Positions 38,958 to 48,622 of a stretch of DNA of 64,000 nucleotides are shown piece by piece. The translations under genes were made by a program, and so were the position numbers. The notes below the pieces were generated by a model. It was not told the DNA's origin and did not search any database. It saw only the letters and a list, made by a program, of their open reading frames with translations. How positions within the stretch are numbered: position 1 is the stretch's first letter; each line of letters opens with the position of its first letter. This stretch comes from Buchnera aphidicola (Sipha maydis). Lineage in GTDB: Bacteria > Pseudomonadota > Gammaproteobacteria > Enterobacterales > Enterobacteriaceae. The DNA lies in the NCBI RefSeq assembly GCF_024029855.1, contig NZ_CP097205.1:398391-462390 (forward strand), read 5' to 3'.

Positions 38958-40051
38958 TTATTATATTCCTTGATTAATGATTTTGTAATTTCATCTCCCA
39001 TTTGATTCGTGGTAATAAATTTGTTTCCATTCGAAATATCTAATGTTTTATATCCTTTTAGTAGTGTTTTTTGTATAGAGAGATTTATTTTTTCAGAGAT
39101 TTCATATAATTGAAAACTATGTTTTAAAAGTAGTGAAAAAGAAAGAATTTGCGCAATAGGATTTGCGATATTTTTTCCTTGAAGATCAGGAGCAGTTCCT
39201 CCAGCAGGTTCATATAGACCAAATTTTTTTTCATTTAAGCTTGCAGAAGCTAACATTCCTATAGATCCAGTTAAAATTCCGCATTCATCTGAAATAACAT
39301 CTCCTATAAGATTTGGGCATAAAATTACATCAAATAAATTTGGGTTTTTAATGATTTGCATAATTGCATTATCAAAGTATAAATGTGATAAATTTACTTT
39401 AGGATATTTTTTAGCAACTTCTTCAACTGTTTTTTTCCATAATTTTGAAGTATTTAGTACATTAGATTTGTCTACAGATACTACTTCACATTTTCTTTTT
39501 AAAGATTCTTGAAAAGCAATATGTGCTATTCTTTCAATTTCATGTTTATGATAGATCGTTGTATCTAAAGCGTAATGCTTATTTTTTTTTTGTATTTCAA
39601 TAGATGGTTTACCAAAATATATTCCACTTGTTAATTCTCTTACGCATAAGATATCAAATCCTTTATTAGAGATTTTTTTTTTTAATGGGGATAATTTATA
39701 TAATTTCGGATGTAAAAAAGAGTGTCTTAAATTTGCAAATAATTTAAAATGTTTTCTTATTTTTAATAAAGAAGCTACTTCTGGTCTTTTGTGTGCAGGT
39801 AAAGAATCCCATTTTGGTCCTCCAACAGATCCGAGTAAAATTGCATGAGATTTTTCACATCCTTTTAGTGTTTTTTTAGGTAATGCTTGACCCCATTTTT
39901 CAATAGCAATTCCACCAATATCGTATTCTTTTATTTGTAAATCTATTTTAGATTTAATTTTGATGACTTCGATAATTTTATATACTTCACGCATTACTTC
40001 AGGACCAATACCATCTCCTGGAAGAACTGCTATTTTTAGTTTTTTTTTCAT
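38954..40051 (-). CDS. leuB: 3-isopropylmalate dehydrogenase
   Basis: Oxidises and decarboxylates 3-isopropylmalate with NAD+. It is 365 aa (E. coli 363). Visible are [12 protein letters not shown], the substrate-binding arginines in [36 protein letters not shown], and the signature [21 protein letters not shown] with its metal-binding aspartates. It is the first gene of the leuB-leuC-leuD-leuA unit, whereas the usual order is leuABCD. Its promoter must lie in the long spacer upstream. Confidence 0.97.
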   Translation of the reverse strand: MKKKLKIAVLPGDGIGPEVMREVYKIIEVIKIKSKIDLQIKEYDIGGIAIEKWGQALPKKTLKGCEKSHAILLGSVGGPKWDSLPAHKRPEVASLLKIRKHFKLFANLRHSFLHPKLYKLSPLKKKISNKGFDILCVRELTSGIYFGKPSIEIQKKNKHYALDTTIYHKHEIERIAHIAFQESLKRKCEVVSVDKSNVLNTSKLWKKTVEEVAKKYPKVNLSHLYFDNAIMQIIKNPNLFDVILCPNLIGDVISDECGILTGSIGMLASASLNEKKFGLYEPAGGTAPDLQGKNIANPIAQILSFSLLLKHSFQLYEISEKINLSIQKTLLKGYKTLDISNGNKFITTNQMGDEITKSLIKEYNK

Positions 40052-40835
40052 TTTTAATATTTATATTTGTTTTTAATTTTAATTTCAAAGTATCATTGAT
40101 CGTACCATATAAAGAGTTAGTTTGAAACTTTTCAAAGAAATTACAAGTTTATTATTTTTATGTAAATTTTTATATTTTTATAAAAAAATAAATGAAGTAT
40201 TAAAATTTTTTAAAAGTATTGATTGTAAAAAAAAATATGTTAATAAATTTTGTGTACATTAAGTATAATTCTTATTATAAATATAATTTTTAAAAAAAAA
40301 ATATTATTTGTTTTATATATGTTAAAAAAATTTTGTGTTGGAATATTTTCTTAAATTTATTTTTTAAAATTTTTTATAAATAAAATTTTTTTGTGTTTTA
40401 TATCAAAGAATTACTTTTTTAGAAAAATTTTTTATTTATCAAGTTTGTGCAAATTAAAATATTTTTTATTTACGTTCATAAATTTTTTTAATGGTAATGA
40501 GTTTTTATCTATGTCGATTTTGAATAAAAATTCGATCTAATTTTTATAGTAGTTTTTTAAAAAAATTTATTTTGATTTAAAATAAAATATTTTATATTGA
40601 TTATAAAAAAAAATTTTTATATTTTTAATTGTTTAATTTAATAACTATTTTTGAAGTTTGAAATTATTTAAAATATTTTTATGTCATATAACAATGAAAT
40701 TAATGTATTATAAATAGCATGAATGTAAAAAATTGAATTTTTTATTTTAAATTTTTTAAAAAAAATATAATTAGAAAAATTTTTCTACAATTTATAAAAA
40801 TTTTTTAATTATTAAAGAAAGTGAAATTATATAAT
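40052..40835. other. Long gene-free spacer between divergent leuB and metG
   Basis: Nearly 780 A+T-rich bases without a gene. The first 100 bases next to leuB are the least A+T-rich; on the minus strand a TTTCAA, 17 bases and TACGAT (about 40095-40123) is a weak candidate promoter for leuB. An adjoining inverted repeat reads TTGAAA-CT-TTTCAA. In other Buchnera, dcd lies between gnd and metG (from memory) and is absent here, so the spacer may be the decayed far edge of the leu insertion plus lost dcd. Confidence 0.45.
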
Positions 40836-42461
40836 ATGATGAAAAAAAATATTTTAGTTACATGTGCTTTACCATATTCTAATGGACCAATACATATTGG
40901 GCATTTATTAGAGCATATTCAAGCAGATATATGGGTGAGATATCATAAAATGAATAAAAGATCTGTTATTTTTATTTGCGCAGATGATACTCATGGAACT
41001 CCTATTATGTTAAAGTCTGATAAGATGAAAATGAAACCGAATGATTTAATTAAAAAAACTTTTCGTGAACATTTTCGTGATTTATCAAATTTTAATATTT
41101 TATATGATTATTACAGTCATACAAATACTAAAGAAAATTTATTTTTTACAAAGAAGATATTCTTATCTTTAAAAAAAAAAGGATTTATTATAGAAAAAAA
41201 TATTTTTCAATTATATGATGTATTAAAAAATATTTTTCTTCCAGATAGGTTAGTTAAAGGAGAATGTCCGAAGTGTTTTTCAAGCAATCAATATGGAGAT
41301 CATTGCGATAAATGTGGATCAGTTTATTCAGCTCAAGATCTTTTACATCCACGATCTGAAATTTCTAATTCTATTCCTATTTTAAAAAAAACTAAGCATA
41401 TTTTTTTTAATCTTTCAAGTTTTGAAAAAACTTTAAAAAATTGGATTTCTTCAGGTGTATGTAATTTACAGGTTGAGCGAAAATCTAAAGAATGGTTTAA
41501 AAATGGTTTACGTTTGTGGGATATTTCAAGAGATGCTCCGTATTTTGGTTTTAAAATTCCTGGTTACAAAGAGAAGTATTTTTATGTTTGGTTAGATGCT
41601 CCTATATGTTATATTAGTACTTTAAAAATTTTATCAAAAAAAAGAAAAGATATATGTTTTGATGAATTTTGGAAAACTTCTCATAAAACTTCTATATATC
41701 ATTTTATAGGTAAAGATATTATTTACTTTCATAGTTTATTTTGGCCTGCTATTTTAGAGGGAATTAATTTTCGCAAACCTACTGGAATTTTTGTACATGG
41801 ATATGTAACGATCAATAATAAAAAAATGTCAAAATCAAAAAATTTTTTTATCAAAGCTTCAACTTGGTTAAAACATTTTGATTCTGATAGTTTAAGATAT
41901 TATTTTGCATCTAAACTTTCATCTAAAATTCATGATATTGATTTAAATATAGATGATTTTATTTCTCGTATTAATTCTGATATCGTTAATAAAATTGTTA
42001 ATTTAGCATCAAGATGCTCTACTTTTATTAATAAAGATTTTAATAATATGTTGAGTAGTTTCGTATTACAAGAAAAAATATACGTTTTTTTTTATAATAA
42101 TACAAAAAATATTTTGTCTCTTTTTAAAAGAAGAGAATTTTCTGCAGTAATACGATCTATTGTAGAATATGCAAATTTTGCAAATAATTATATTAATGAT
42201 ATGCGTCCATGGGTTTTATCAAAAAAAAATAAATATGATATTCAGATACAATTGATTTGTACTATGGGAATTAATTTATTTCGTTTTTTAATGACTTGGT
42301 TAAAGCCCATTATGCCGGATTTAAGTTATCGTTCAGAATTTTTTTTATCTACAAAATTTTCATTTGAATCTTTAAAACATCCTTTGTTAAACCATAAAAT
42401 TCTTAAATTTTTTTGTTTATATAAAAGAATTAATGTTTCTAGAGATATATTTTTTAAATAA
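40836..42461 (+). CDS. metG: Methionyl-tRNA synthetase, without C-terminal dimerisation domain
   Basis: Class I synthetase charging initiator and elongator tRNA-Met. The catalytic part is intact: the HIGH motif in PIHIGHLLEH, a zinc knuckle (ECPKCFSS...DHCDKCGS), YVWLDAPICYIS, GKDIIYFHSLFWPA and the KMSKS motif in KKMSKSKN. At about 541 aa it stops where the monomeric core of the E. coli enzyme (677 aa) stops; the C-terminal tRNA-binding/dimer domain is absent. The start is uncertain: ATG 40836 or 40839 matches E. coli best, but GTG 40821 lies closer to an AAAGAAAG ribosome binding site. Confidence 0.95.
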   Translation: MMKKNILVTCALPYSNGPIHIGHLLEHIQADIWVRYHKMNKRSVIFICADDTHGTPIMLKSDKMKMKPNDLIKKTFREHFRDLSNFNILYDYYSHTNTKENLFFTKKIFLSLKKKGFIIEKNIFQLYDVLKNIFLPDRLVKGECPKCFSSNQYGDHCDKCGSVYSAQDLLHPRSEISNSIPILKKTKHIFFNLSSFEKTLKNWISSGVCNLQVERKSKEWFKNGLRLWDISRDAPYFGFKIPGYKEKYFYVWLDAPICYISTLKILSKKRKDICFDEFWKTSHKTSIYHFIGKDIIYFHSLFWPAILEGINFRKPTGIFVHGYVTINNKKMSKSKNFFIKASTWLKHFDSDSLRYYFASKLSSKIHDIDLNIDDFISRINSDIVNKIVNLASRCSTFINKDFNNMLSSFVLQEKIYVFFYNNTKNILSLFKRREFSAVIRSIVEYANFANNYINDMRPWVLSKKNKYDIQIQLICTMGINLFRFLMTWLKPIMPDLSYRSEFFLSTKFSFESLKHPLLNHKILKFFCLYKRINVSRDIFFK

Positions 42462-42464
42462 AGT

Positions 42465-43763
42465 TTATATTTTTTTATTCCATATAATAGAAATTTTTTC
42501 TTTTTTTGTATTATATTTCTTATTCGTAACAAACATTCCTATAGCAGATATAAATGTATTATTATAAAACAGAAGAGGTATTTTTTTTCTTTTCCAGGGA
42601 GGTATTTTATATTCATTAAAAATTTTTTTAAGTGTTTTAGGGCGGTTGTTATTGATTTTTATTTTTTTATTTGTATGAAATTTAATACTTATAATTTGTT
42701 TTTTTTTTGGAGCTCTAATATTTAAAGATTTTTTCGTGTGTTTTTTATTTTTCATTTTCAAAAATCCAAAGTTTTTCGGAAATGTGATTTTTTTGTAAGG
42801 ATAATGCCAAAATATAATAAAATCTTTCATCTTAGGAGTTTTTTTTATTAAATATAAATGTTCATTATAATTCCAAATTTCATATTTTTTAAATTCTATA
42901 TGGGGATTTTTTTTTTTATTTTTTTGAAGGACATTTTTTATTATTTTTTTTATAAAATGATGTGAAAGATTTTTTTTTATGCGGAATGAAATCCATTTTT
43001 TAATAATTAAATATTGCATTTTATTATGCATTTTTTTTATTTTATTTAGTTTTAAAGCGTTTTTTTTGTATAAGTTTTTTTTTAATATTGATAATATCAA
43101 TTTATTTAATAATTTATGTTCTTGATAAATTATTTTAGAAATTTTTAAACAATTTTTTTTAAAAAAATTCCATCTTTGATGAATTTTTGGAATGATTTTA
43201 TGTCTTAAAAAATTTCTATCATATGATACATCGTAGTTACTTTTGTCTTCTATCCATGTAAGATTTTTAGATATAGCCCATTTTTTTATTTTATTTTTAG
43301 AAAATTTTAGCAAAGGTCTAATTAAATAATTTTTAAAAAATTTTTTTTTATAAGAAATTCCTGAGAGTCCTTGTAATCCACTTCCTCTTTTTATTGATAA
43401 TAATAATGTTTCACATTGATCATCTAAATTATGTCCTGTTAATAAAACTTCTTTAGGAAGTAAATTTTTTTTAAAAATATGATATCTTTGTTTTCTTGCT
43501 TGTGCTTCAATATTTTTTTTTAAAAAATGTATTTTTTTTACAATTATCGGAATATTATTTTTATTACAAATTTTTTTACAATATTTACTCCAATTTTTTG
43601 ATTCTGGATTAATTTGATGATTGATATGAATTGCTCGTATTGATATATTTTTTTTTTTTTTATATTTTAATAGTTTATATAATAAAACAGTTGAATCTAT
43701 TCCTCCGCTATAAGCCAAAAGGAATTTTTTATATTTTGATATTTTTTTTTTAATGTTAATCAC
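42465..43763 (-). CDS. tilS: tRNA(Ile)-lysidine synthase
   Basis: Modifies C34 of tRNA-Ile(CAU) to lysidine so that it reads AUA and accepts isoleucine. The PP-loop ATPase motif is SGGIDST (residues 19-25), followed by RAIHINHQI, IEAQARKQRYHIF, LLTGHNLDDQCETLLLSIKRGSG and LIRPLL. I chose GTG 43763, which gives 432 aa, the E. coli length. A longer frame beginning at GTG 43847 would start inside the tRNA-Val gene and is rejected. The C-terminal half is Lys-rich and weakly conserved. It lies 60 bases downstream of tRNA-Val on the same strand. Confidence 0.93.
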   Translation of the reverse strand: MINIKKKISKYKKFLLAYSGGIDSTVLLYKLLKYKKKKNISIRAIHINHQINPESKNWSKYCKKICNKNNIPIIVKKIHFLKKNIEAQARKQRYHIFKKNLLPKEVLLTGHNLDDQCETLLLSIKRGSGLQGLSGISYKKKFFKNYLIRPLLKFSKNKIKKWAISKNLTWIEDKSNYDVSYDRNFLRHKIIPKIHQRWNFFKKNCLKISKIIYQEHKLLNKLILSILKKNLYKKNALKLNKIKKMHNKMQYLIIKKWISFRIKKNLSHHFIKKIIKNVLQKNKKKNPHIEFKKYEIWNYNEHLYLIKKTPKMKDFIIFWHYPYKKITFPKNFGFLKMKNKKHTKKSLNIRAPKKKQIISIKFHTNKKIKINNNRPKTLKKIFNEYKIPPWKRKKIPLLFYNNTFISAIGMFVTNKKYNTKKEKISIIWNKKI

Positions 43764-43823
43764 AGTTTTAAAATAAATTAGAATATTTTTGTGAAAATTT
43801 TGAATGAATTTTTTAATTAAATA

Positions 43824-43898
43824 TACGTTCGAGTGGATTTGAACCACTGACTTCTACCATGTCATAGTAGCGCTCTAACCAAACTGAGCTACGAACGT
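43824..43898 (-). tRNA. tRNA-Val (anticodon GAC)
   Basis: The reverse complement folds as a 75-nt tRNA: acceptor ACGTTCG/CGAACGT, D-arm GCTC/GAGC, anticodon arm CTACT-ATGACAT-GGTAG (anticodon GAC), and T-arm CAGTG-GTTCAAAT-CCACT-like. It closely resembles E. coli tRNA-Val2 (valV/valW). CCA is not encoded. The acceptor begins with A rather than the usual G. It lies just upstream of tilS and could share its transcript. Confidence 0.95.
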
Positions 43899-44410
43899 TT
43901 GTCAATTTTTGAATATAAAATTCTTTATAAAAAAATATTTTTTTTTACTATGGACAATTATTCTAAAAAATTTATAGTAAATTATCAAGAAAAATTTTTT
44001 ATTTCAAAAAGATATTTTATATATAATTAATATTTTTATAATTTATACCAATACCGAAAATATTTTTAAGATGTGTTATATGATGAATGAATATATAAAA
44101 AATATTGAAAATTCGAGAAAATTTTCATAGTAAAATAAATATAACATACTAGGAGATTTTTATTAAAAATTAATATGATTTATTTAATATTTATTAGATA
44201 ACAATATAAAAAAAATTTTATAATTATTTAAAATATTATAAAAAATTTATATGTGTATGAAATTTTTATTTTTTTTAATAAATTTATAAATTTAATAGAT
44301 CAAAAATATTTTAATTAAATTTGATTTTTTTTTAATTTTTTTCATATTATAATAAAAATATTTTTGTTTTTACATAAATCTGAAAGAAAAGTAAATACGT
44401 AAATAAAAAT
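43899..44410. other. Gene-free spacer upstream of nth
   Basis: About 510 A+T-rich bases with no recognisable gene, presumably carrying promoters for tRNA-Val (minus) and nth (plus). In larger Buchnera genomes the rnf electron-transport genes lie near this point next to nth (from memory). None is visible, so this is a likely deletion or decay site. Confidence 0.5.
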
Positions 44411-45070
44411 ATGAATCAACAAAAAAGAATAAAAATCTTATTTTTATTAAAAAAAAAATATGGTTTAAAAAAAAAAACAGATTTAATTTTTTCATCTCCT
44501 TTTGAATGTTTAATTTCTGTTGTATTATCTGCTCAAGCAAGAGATACAGTAGTCAATAGAATTACTAAAAATCTTTTTTCTATTGCGAACAATCCGGTGA
44601 AAATGCTTTCTTTAGGAGAGAAAGGAATTAAGAATATAATTAGAAAAATTGGATTATTTCGTAAGAAATCTAAAAATATTTATAAAATATGTAAAATTTT
44701 ATTAGAAAAATATAATAGTATTGTACCAAATAATAGAAGAGAACTGGAATTATTACCTGGAGTTGGAAGAAAAACATCTAATGTCGTATTAAATATTATT
44801 TTTAAAAAAAAGAAAATTGCAGTAGATACTCACGTTTATCGAGTGTGTCAACGTACTGCTTTTGCTTGTGGGAAAAATGTTATAGAAGTTGAGAGATTGT
44901 TATTAAAATATGTTCCAGAAAAATTTAAGATATATGTGCATCATTGGTTTATATTTCATGGAAAAAATACTTGTAAGGCAAGAAATATGAAATGCAATAA
45001 TTGTATTATAAATAAATTTTGTGAGTATTATCAATATCTTGCAAAAGAAAAATTTTTAAAAATCTTTTAA
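44411..45070 (+). CDS. nth: Endonuclease III (DNA glycosylase/AP lyase)
   Basis: Removes oxidised pyrimidines from DNA and cuts the abasic site. It is 219 aa (E. coli 211). The helix-hairpin-helix LPGVGRKTSNVVLN carries the catalytic Lys121, and Asp139 lies in AVDTHVYRV. The four [4Fe-4S] cysteines are C188, C195, C198 and C204 (Cx6Cx2Cx5C). It precedes tyrS by 23 bases. Together with Nfo in this window it is part of a minimal base-excision repair set. Confidence 0.97.
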   Translation: MNQQKRIKILFLLKKKYGLKKKTDLIFSSPFECLISVVLSAQARDTVVNRITKNLFSIANNPVKMLSLGEKGIKNIIRKIGLFRKKSKNIYKICKILLEKYNSIVPNNRRELELLPGVGRKTSNVVLNIIFKKKKIAVDTHVYRVCQRTAFACGKNVIEVERLLLKYVPEKFKIYVHHWFIFHGKNTCKARNMKCNNCIINKFCEYYQYLAKEKFLKIF

Positions 45071-45093
45071 AAAAATTTTAGAAAAGGTTGTAT

Positions 45094-46368
45094 ATGTTAG
45101 AAAAAAATATTTTAAATTATTTTAAAGAACGTAAATTAATTTCACAAATTACTAATGAAAAGAAGCTTGATGAAATTTTGACTAAAAAGAAAATTTCTGT
45201 ATATTGTGGATTTGATCCAACTTCAGATAGTTTACATGTTGGTCATATTCTTCCTTTATTATTTTTAAGAAAGTTACAACTTCAAGGTCATACTCCTATT
45301 GTTTTAATTGGTGGAGCAACAAGTTTAATTGGTGATCCAAGTTTTAAACTACAAGAAAGAAATTTGTTTTTTTATCATGATATTTTTGAATGGATTGAAA
45401 AAATTAAAAAACAAATTTTTTTATTTTTAGATTTTTCAGATATTCCTAATAAAGCTATTATTGTGAATAATTATAGTTGGTTTAAGAAATTAAATATTTT
45501 ATCTTTTTTAAGAGATGTTGGAAAAAGATTCTCTATTAATAAAATGATTAATAAAGAATCTGTTAAAAATCGTATTTCTAGAGAACAGGGAATTTCTTTT
45601 GCTGAGTTTTCTTATAGTTTATTACAAGCGTATGATTTTTCTATTTTATATAAGGAATATGGTGTTTATTTACAGATAGGCGGATCGGATCAGTGGGGAA
45701 ATATTACTTCTGGAATTCATTTAACAAATGTTTTATATAATCAAGAAGTATTTGGTTTAACTATACCATTATTAAAAAAATCTGATGGAAAAAAATTTGG
45801 AAAAACTTCTTCAAAGACAGTTTGGTTAGATCCACAAAAAACTTCTCCTTATAATTTTTATCAATTTTGGATCAATGTTCGAGATACAGATGTTTATCGT
45901 TATTTACGATATTTTACTTTTTTAAGTATGGAAGAAATTAAAAGTATACAAGATCATGATAATTTCAAACGGAAAAATTTAAAATCAAAACAGATATTAG
46001 CAGAAATTATGACACGTTTAGTTCATGGAGATTCAAATTTTTTATTTGCTAAAAATAATTCATTAGTTTTTTTCTCTAAAAGTGTAAAAAATTTAAATAA
46101 AGAAAATTTGGTAAAATTGAAATCTAGTAATGCTCCATGTGTTATTTTAAAAAATGATTTATGTACTTTACAAAATGTTTTAGTGTTAACCAATTTAGCA
46201 TCGTCCAAAAAAAATGCAAGAAATTTAATTTCTTCGAATGCAATTTCTATAAATTATCGGAAAGAAAATAATATTAATTATTGTTTTCAAGATTCTGATA
46301 AACTTTTTAAAAAATATACATTATTAAGTAAAGGAAAAAAAAATTTTTATCTTTTGGTATGGGAATAA
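45094..46368 (+). CDS. tyrS: Tyrosyl-tRNA synthetase
   Basis: Class I synthetase charging tRNA-Tyr. From ATG 45094 it is 424 aa, the E. coli length, with an AAAAGG ribosome binding site. It shows YCGFDPTSDSLHVGHILPL (HIGH motif HVGH), GGATSLIGDPSFK, LQIGGSDQWGNITSG and the KMSKS-type KFGKTSSK. The C-terminal S4-like RNA-binding domain (LTNLASSKKNARNLISSNAISIN) is kept. Nothing appears damaged. Confidence 0.97.
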   Translation: MLEKNILNYFKERKLISQITNEKKLDEILTKKKISVYCGFDPTSDSLHVGHILPLLFLRKLQLQGHTPIVLIGGATSLIGDPSFKLQERNLFFYHDIFEWIEKIKKQIFLFLDFSDIPNKAIIVNNYSWFKKLNILSFLRDVGKRFSINKMINKESVKNRISREQGISFAEFSYSLLQAYDFSILYKEYGVYLQIGGSDQWGNITSGIHLTNVLYNQEVFGLTIPLLKKSDGKKFGKTSSKTVWLDPQKTSPYNFYQFWINVRDTDVYRYLRYFTFLSMEEIKSIQDHDNFKRKNLKSKQILAEIMTRLVHGDSNFLFAKNNSLVFFSKSVKNLNKENLVKLKSSNAPCVILKNDLCTLQNVLVLTNLASSKKNARNLISSNAISINYRKENNINYCFQDSDKLFKKYTLLSKGKKNFYLLVWE

Positions 46369-46386
46369 TTTTCAAATAAGAAATTA

Positions 46387-46755
46387 TTATTTTTGAATTT
46401 GAAAGCTTATTCCGCATCCACATTTATTTTTTGAACTTTCATGGTAAAAAGAAAAATTTTGTTGAAATTTTTTTATAATAAAATCAATAATTATTCCATC
46501 TAATAAATGAATTTTACTTACTGGTAAAAAAATTGATATTTCATAATTTGAATATAAAATTTCTTTATCAGTTTTTTTTGTATATTTTTTTAGTATATAT
46601 TTAAATCCAGCACATCCTGATTTTTTTATATCAATCATAATACCAAGAATTTTTTTATTTTTTTTTAATATTTCAGATATTTTTATATAAGCTTTTTTGG
46701 TAAGAAAAATTCCTTTGAGATTTTTACTTTTTGTTTGTAAAAAATATTTTTTCAT
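46387..46755 (-). CDS. sufA: A-type iron-sulfur carrier protein, SufA type
   Basis: Carries or delivers Fe-S clusters to target proteins. It is 122 aa, as in E. coli SufA. The three cluster cysteines are C48 in SGCAGFKYIL, and C112 and C114 in KCGCGISF. The residues around them (GCAGF, FSFYHESSKNKCGCG) fit SufA better than IscA or ErpA; the exact paralogue is an inference. It lies alone, converging with tyrS. Likely clients in this window are LeuC and Nth. Confidence 0.88.
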   Translation of the reverse strand: MKKYFLQTKSKNLKGIFLTKKAYIKISEILKKNKKILGIMIDIKKSGCAGFKYILKKYTKKTDKEILYSNYEISIFLPVSKIHLLDGIIIDFIIKKFQQNFSFYHESSKNKCGCGISFQIQK

Positions 46756-47482
46756 TTTTATACTCTTTTTCTTTTAATTAATTTATACGGTTGAATAAAA
46801 TTTATTTATTTCAAAAAAAATTTATATATTTTATATAAAATACATTTATTCATTATATAAATTAGTGTTAATTTTTTATTAAAATAAAGTATAATAAATT
46901 TTAAGATTAAAAATAAAATTTATTATTAATGTGATTTATTTTGTAAAACATAAAAAATGTAATAAAAATTCTTGAAAAATTATTTTTAAATTTTTTGTAT
47001 TTATATTTTTTATTTTTTTTTTTATTTAAAGTAAATAAAATATAAAAGTAAACTTGTAATCATTAATATTTTTATAAATTAGTAAAAATTTTAAAGAAAA
47101 GATAAATATTTATTTAATTTTTTTTTTTTTTTAAATAAAAAATTTTTTTTCATATATTTATTTAAAATAAAATAAAATTTTTATAAAAATTTTTTATATT
47201 TATAATGGTAAGTAATTTTAAAATAGAGTATTATTTTTTTATTTTAATTATCTAAGAATTTTTAATTTGTATTAAAAATTATTTTTTTAATATTTTTTTA
47301 TTTATATATTTTTATTAATTTAATCAAAATATTATTATATTATCATATTATATATTTTTATAAAAAAATTTTATATAAACATCTATTTAATTTTTTCTTT
47401 CAAATTTTTTAAAATTTTTATGTAAAATTTCATATATTTTTTGTATTATTTATTTTTTAATTTTTGCTATATAGAGGAAAAA
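46756..47482. other. Long gene-free spacer between divergent sufA and aroH
   Basis: More than 720 bases of nearly pure A+T sequence with T runs up to 14 long, and no recognisable gene, tRNA or strong inverted repeat. It must contain the sufA and aroH promoters. Its length and composition fit the remains of one or more decayed genes. Confidence 0.45.
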
Positions 47483-48529
47483 ATGAAAAAAACAGATGAA
47501 TTAAGAACATGTAAAATGGATCCATTAGTTACTCCAGCTAGTTTATCAGAACGTTATGTACTTACTTCTAAGATTATTAATAATATAATTAAAACAAGAA
47601 ATGCTATTTCAAACATAATGTCTGGAAAAGATAAACGTTTATTAGTTATTATTGGTCCGTGTTCTTTACATGATCCTGTTGCAGCTATGGATTATGCATA
47701 TAAATTAAATGATTTACGCAAAAAATATAAATCATTTTTAGAAATAGTTATGCGTACATATTTTGAAAAACCCAGAACTGTTATTGGTTGGAAAGGATTG
47801 ATTTCTGATCCGGAAATTAATAATACTTTTAAAGTAAATGATGGTTTAGCAATTGCTAGAAAATTATTATTAGATATCAATAAAATTGGTTTACCTGCAG
47901 CAACTGAGTTTTTAGACATGGTAGTTGGGCAATTTATTAATGATTTAATTAGTTGGGGAGCTATTGGAGCGCGAACTACTGAAAGTCAAATACATCGTGA
48001 AATGGCTTCTGCGCTTTCTTGTCCTGTTGGTTTTAAAAATGGAACTGATGGAAATATATTGATTGCTATAGATGCAATTCGTGCAGCTAGAGAGCGTCAT
48101 GTATTTTTAGCACCTAACAAAAATGGAAATATGACAATTAATCATACTAGAGGGAATGCATTATCTCATGTTATTATGAGGGGAGGAAAAACTCCTAATT
48201 ATCATAAGAAAGATATAGATATTGCAATAAATAGTTTAAAAAAATTTCAGTTACAAGAAAGATTAATGATTGATTTTAGTCATGGAAATTGTTTTAAAAA
48301 ACATTTATTGCAATTTAAAGTATGTGATTCAGTATGTAAACAAATTGTAGATGGATCAAAAAATATTTTTGGTGTTATGATTGAAAGTTTTTTAGAAGAA
48401 GGATCACAGAATATTAAAAGTAAAGAAAAAATGAAATATGGTCAATCTATTACTGATTCATGTTTATCTTGGGAAGATAGTGCTTTAATGTTAAAACAAT
48501 TATACCAAACAATAAAGAAAATCATTTAA
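47483..48529 (+). CDS. aroH: 3-deoxy-7-phosphoheptulonate (DAHP) synthase, AroH type
   Basis: First step of the shikimate pathway, joining PEP and erythrose-4-phosphate. I start it at ATG 47483 (MKKTDELRTCK) after an AGAGGA ribosome binding site, giving 348 aa, the exact E. coli AroH length. Conserved blocks are VTPASLSERYVL, IIGPCSLHDPVAAMDYA, MRTYFEKPRTVIGWKGLI, GARTTESQIHREMASAL, NHTRGNALSHVIMRGG and DFSHGNC. In E. coli this isoenzyme is inhibited by tryptophan; no feedback residue is judged here. Substrates come from tktB/talA and product flows to aroC. Confidence 0.96.
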   Translation: MKKTDELRTCKMDPLVTPASLSERYVLTSKIINNIIKTRNAISNIMSGKDKRLLVIIGPCSLHDPVAAMDYAYKLNDLRKKYKSFLEIVMRTYFEKPRTVIGWKGLISDPEINNTFKVNDGLAIARKLLLDINKIGLPAATEFLDMVVGQFINDLISWGAIGARTTESQIHREMASALSCPVGFKNGTDGNILIAIDAIRAARERHVFLAPNKNGNMTINHTRGNALSHVIMRGGKTPNYHKKDIDIAINSLKKFQLQERLMIDFSHGNCFKKHLLQFKVCDSVCKQIVDGSKNIFGVMIESFLEEGSQNIKSKEKMKYGQSITDSCLSWEDSALMLKQLYQTIKKII

Positions 48530-48622
48530 AAAAAAATAAAATATTAGTTTTAACAAGAATATTTTTACATAAATTTATATAGAAATTTTCTAGTTTATTT
48601 ATTTTAGGTAAAGGATTATATA

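Noticed and set aside
40080-40135. A leader peptide with several Leu codons ahead of leuB
   Set aside because: No small frame with a run of Leu codons and a ribosome binding site was found on the minus strand; only a weak promoter-like pair of boxes is visible.
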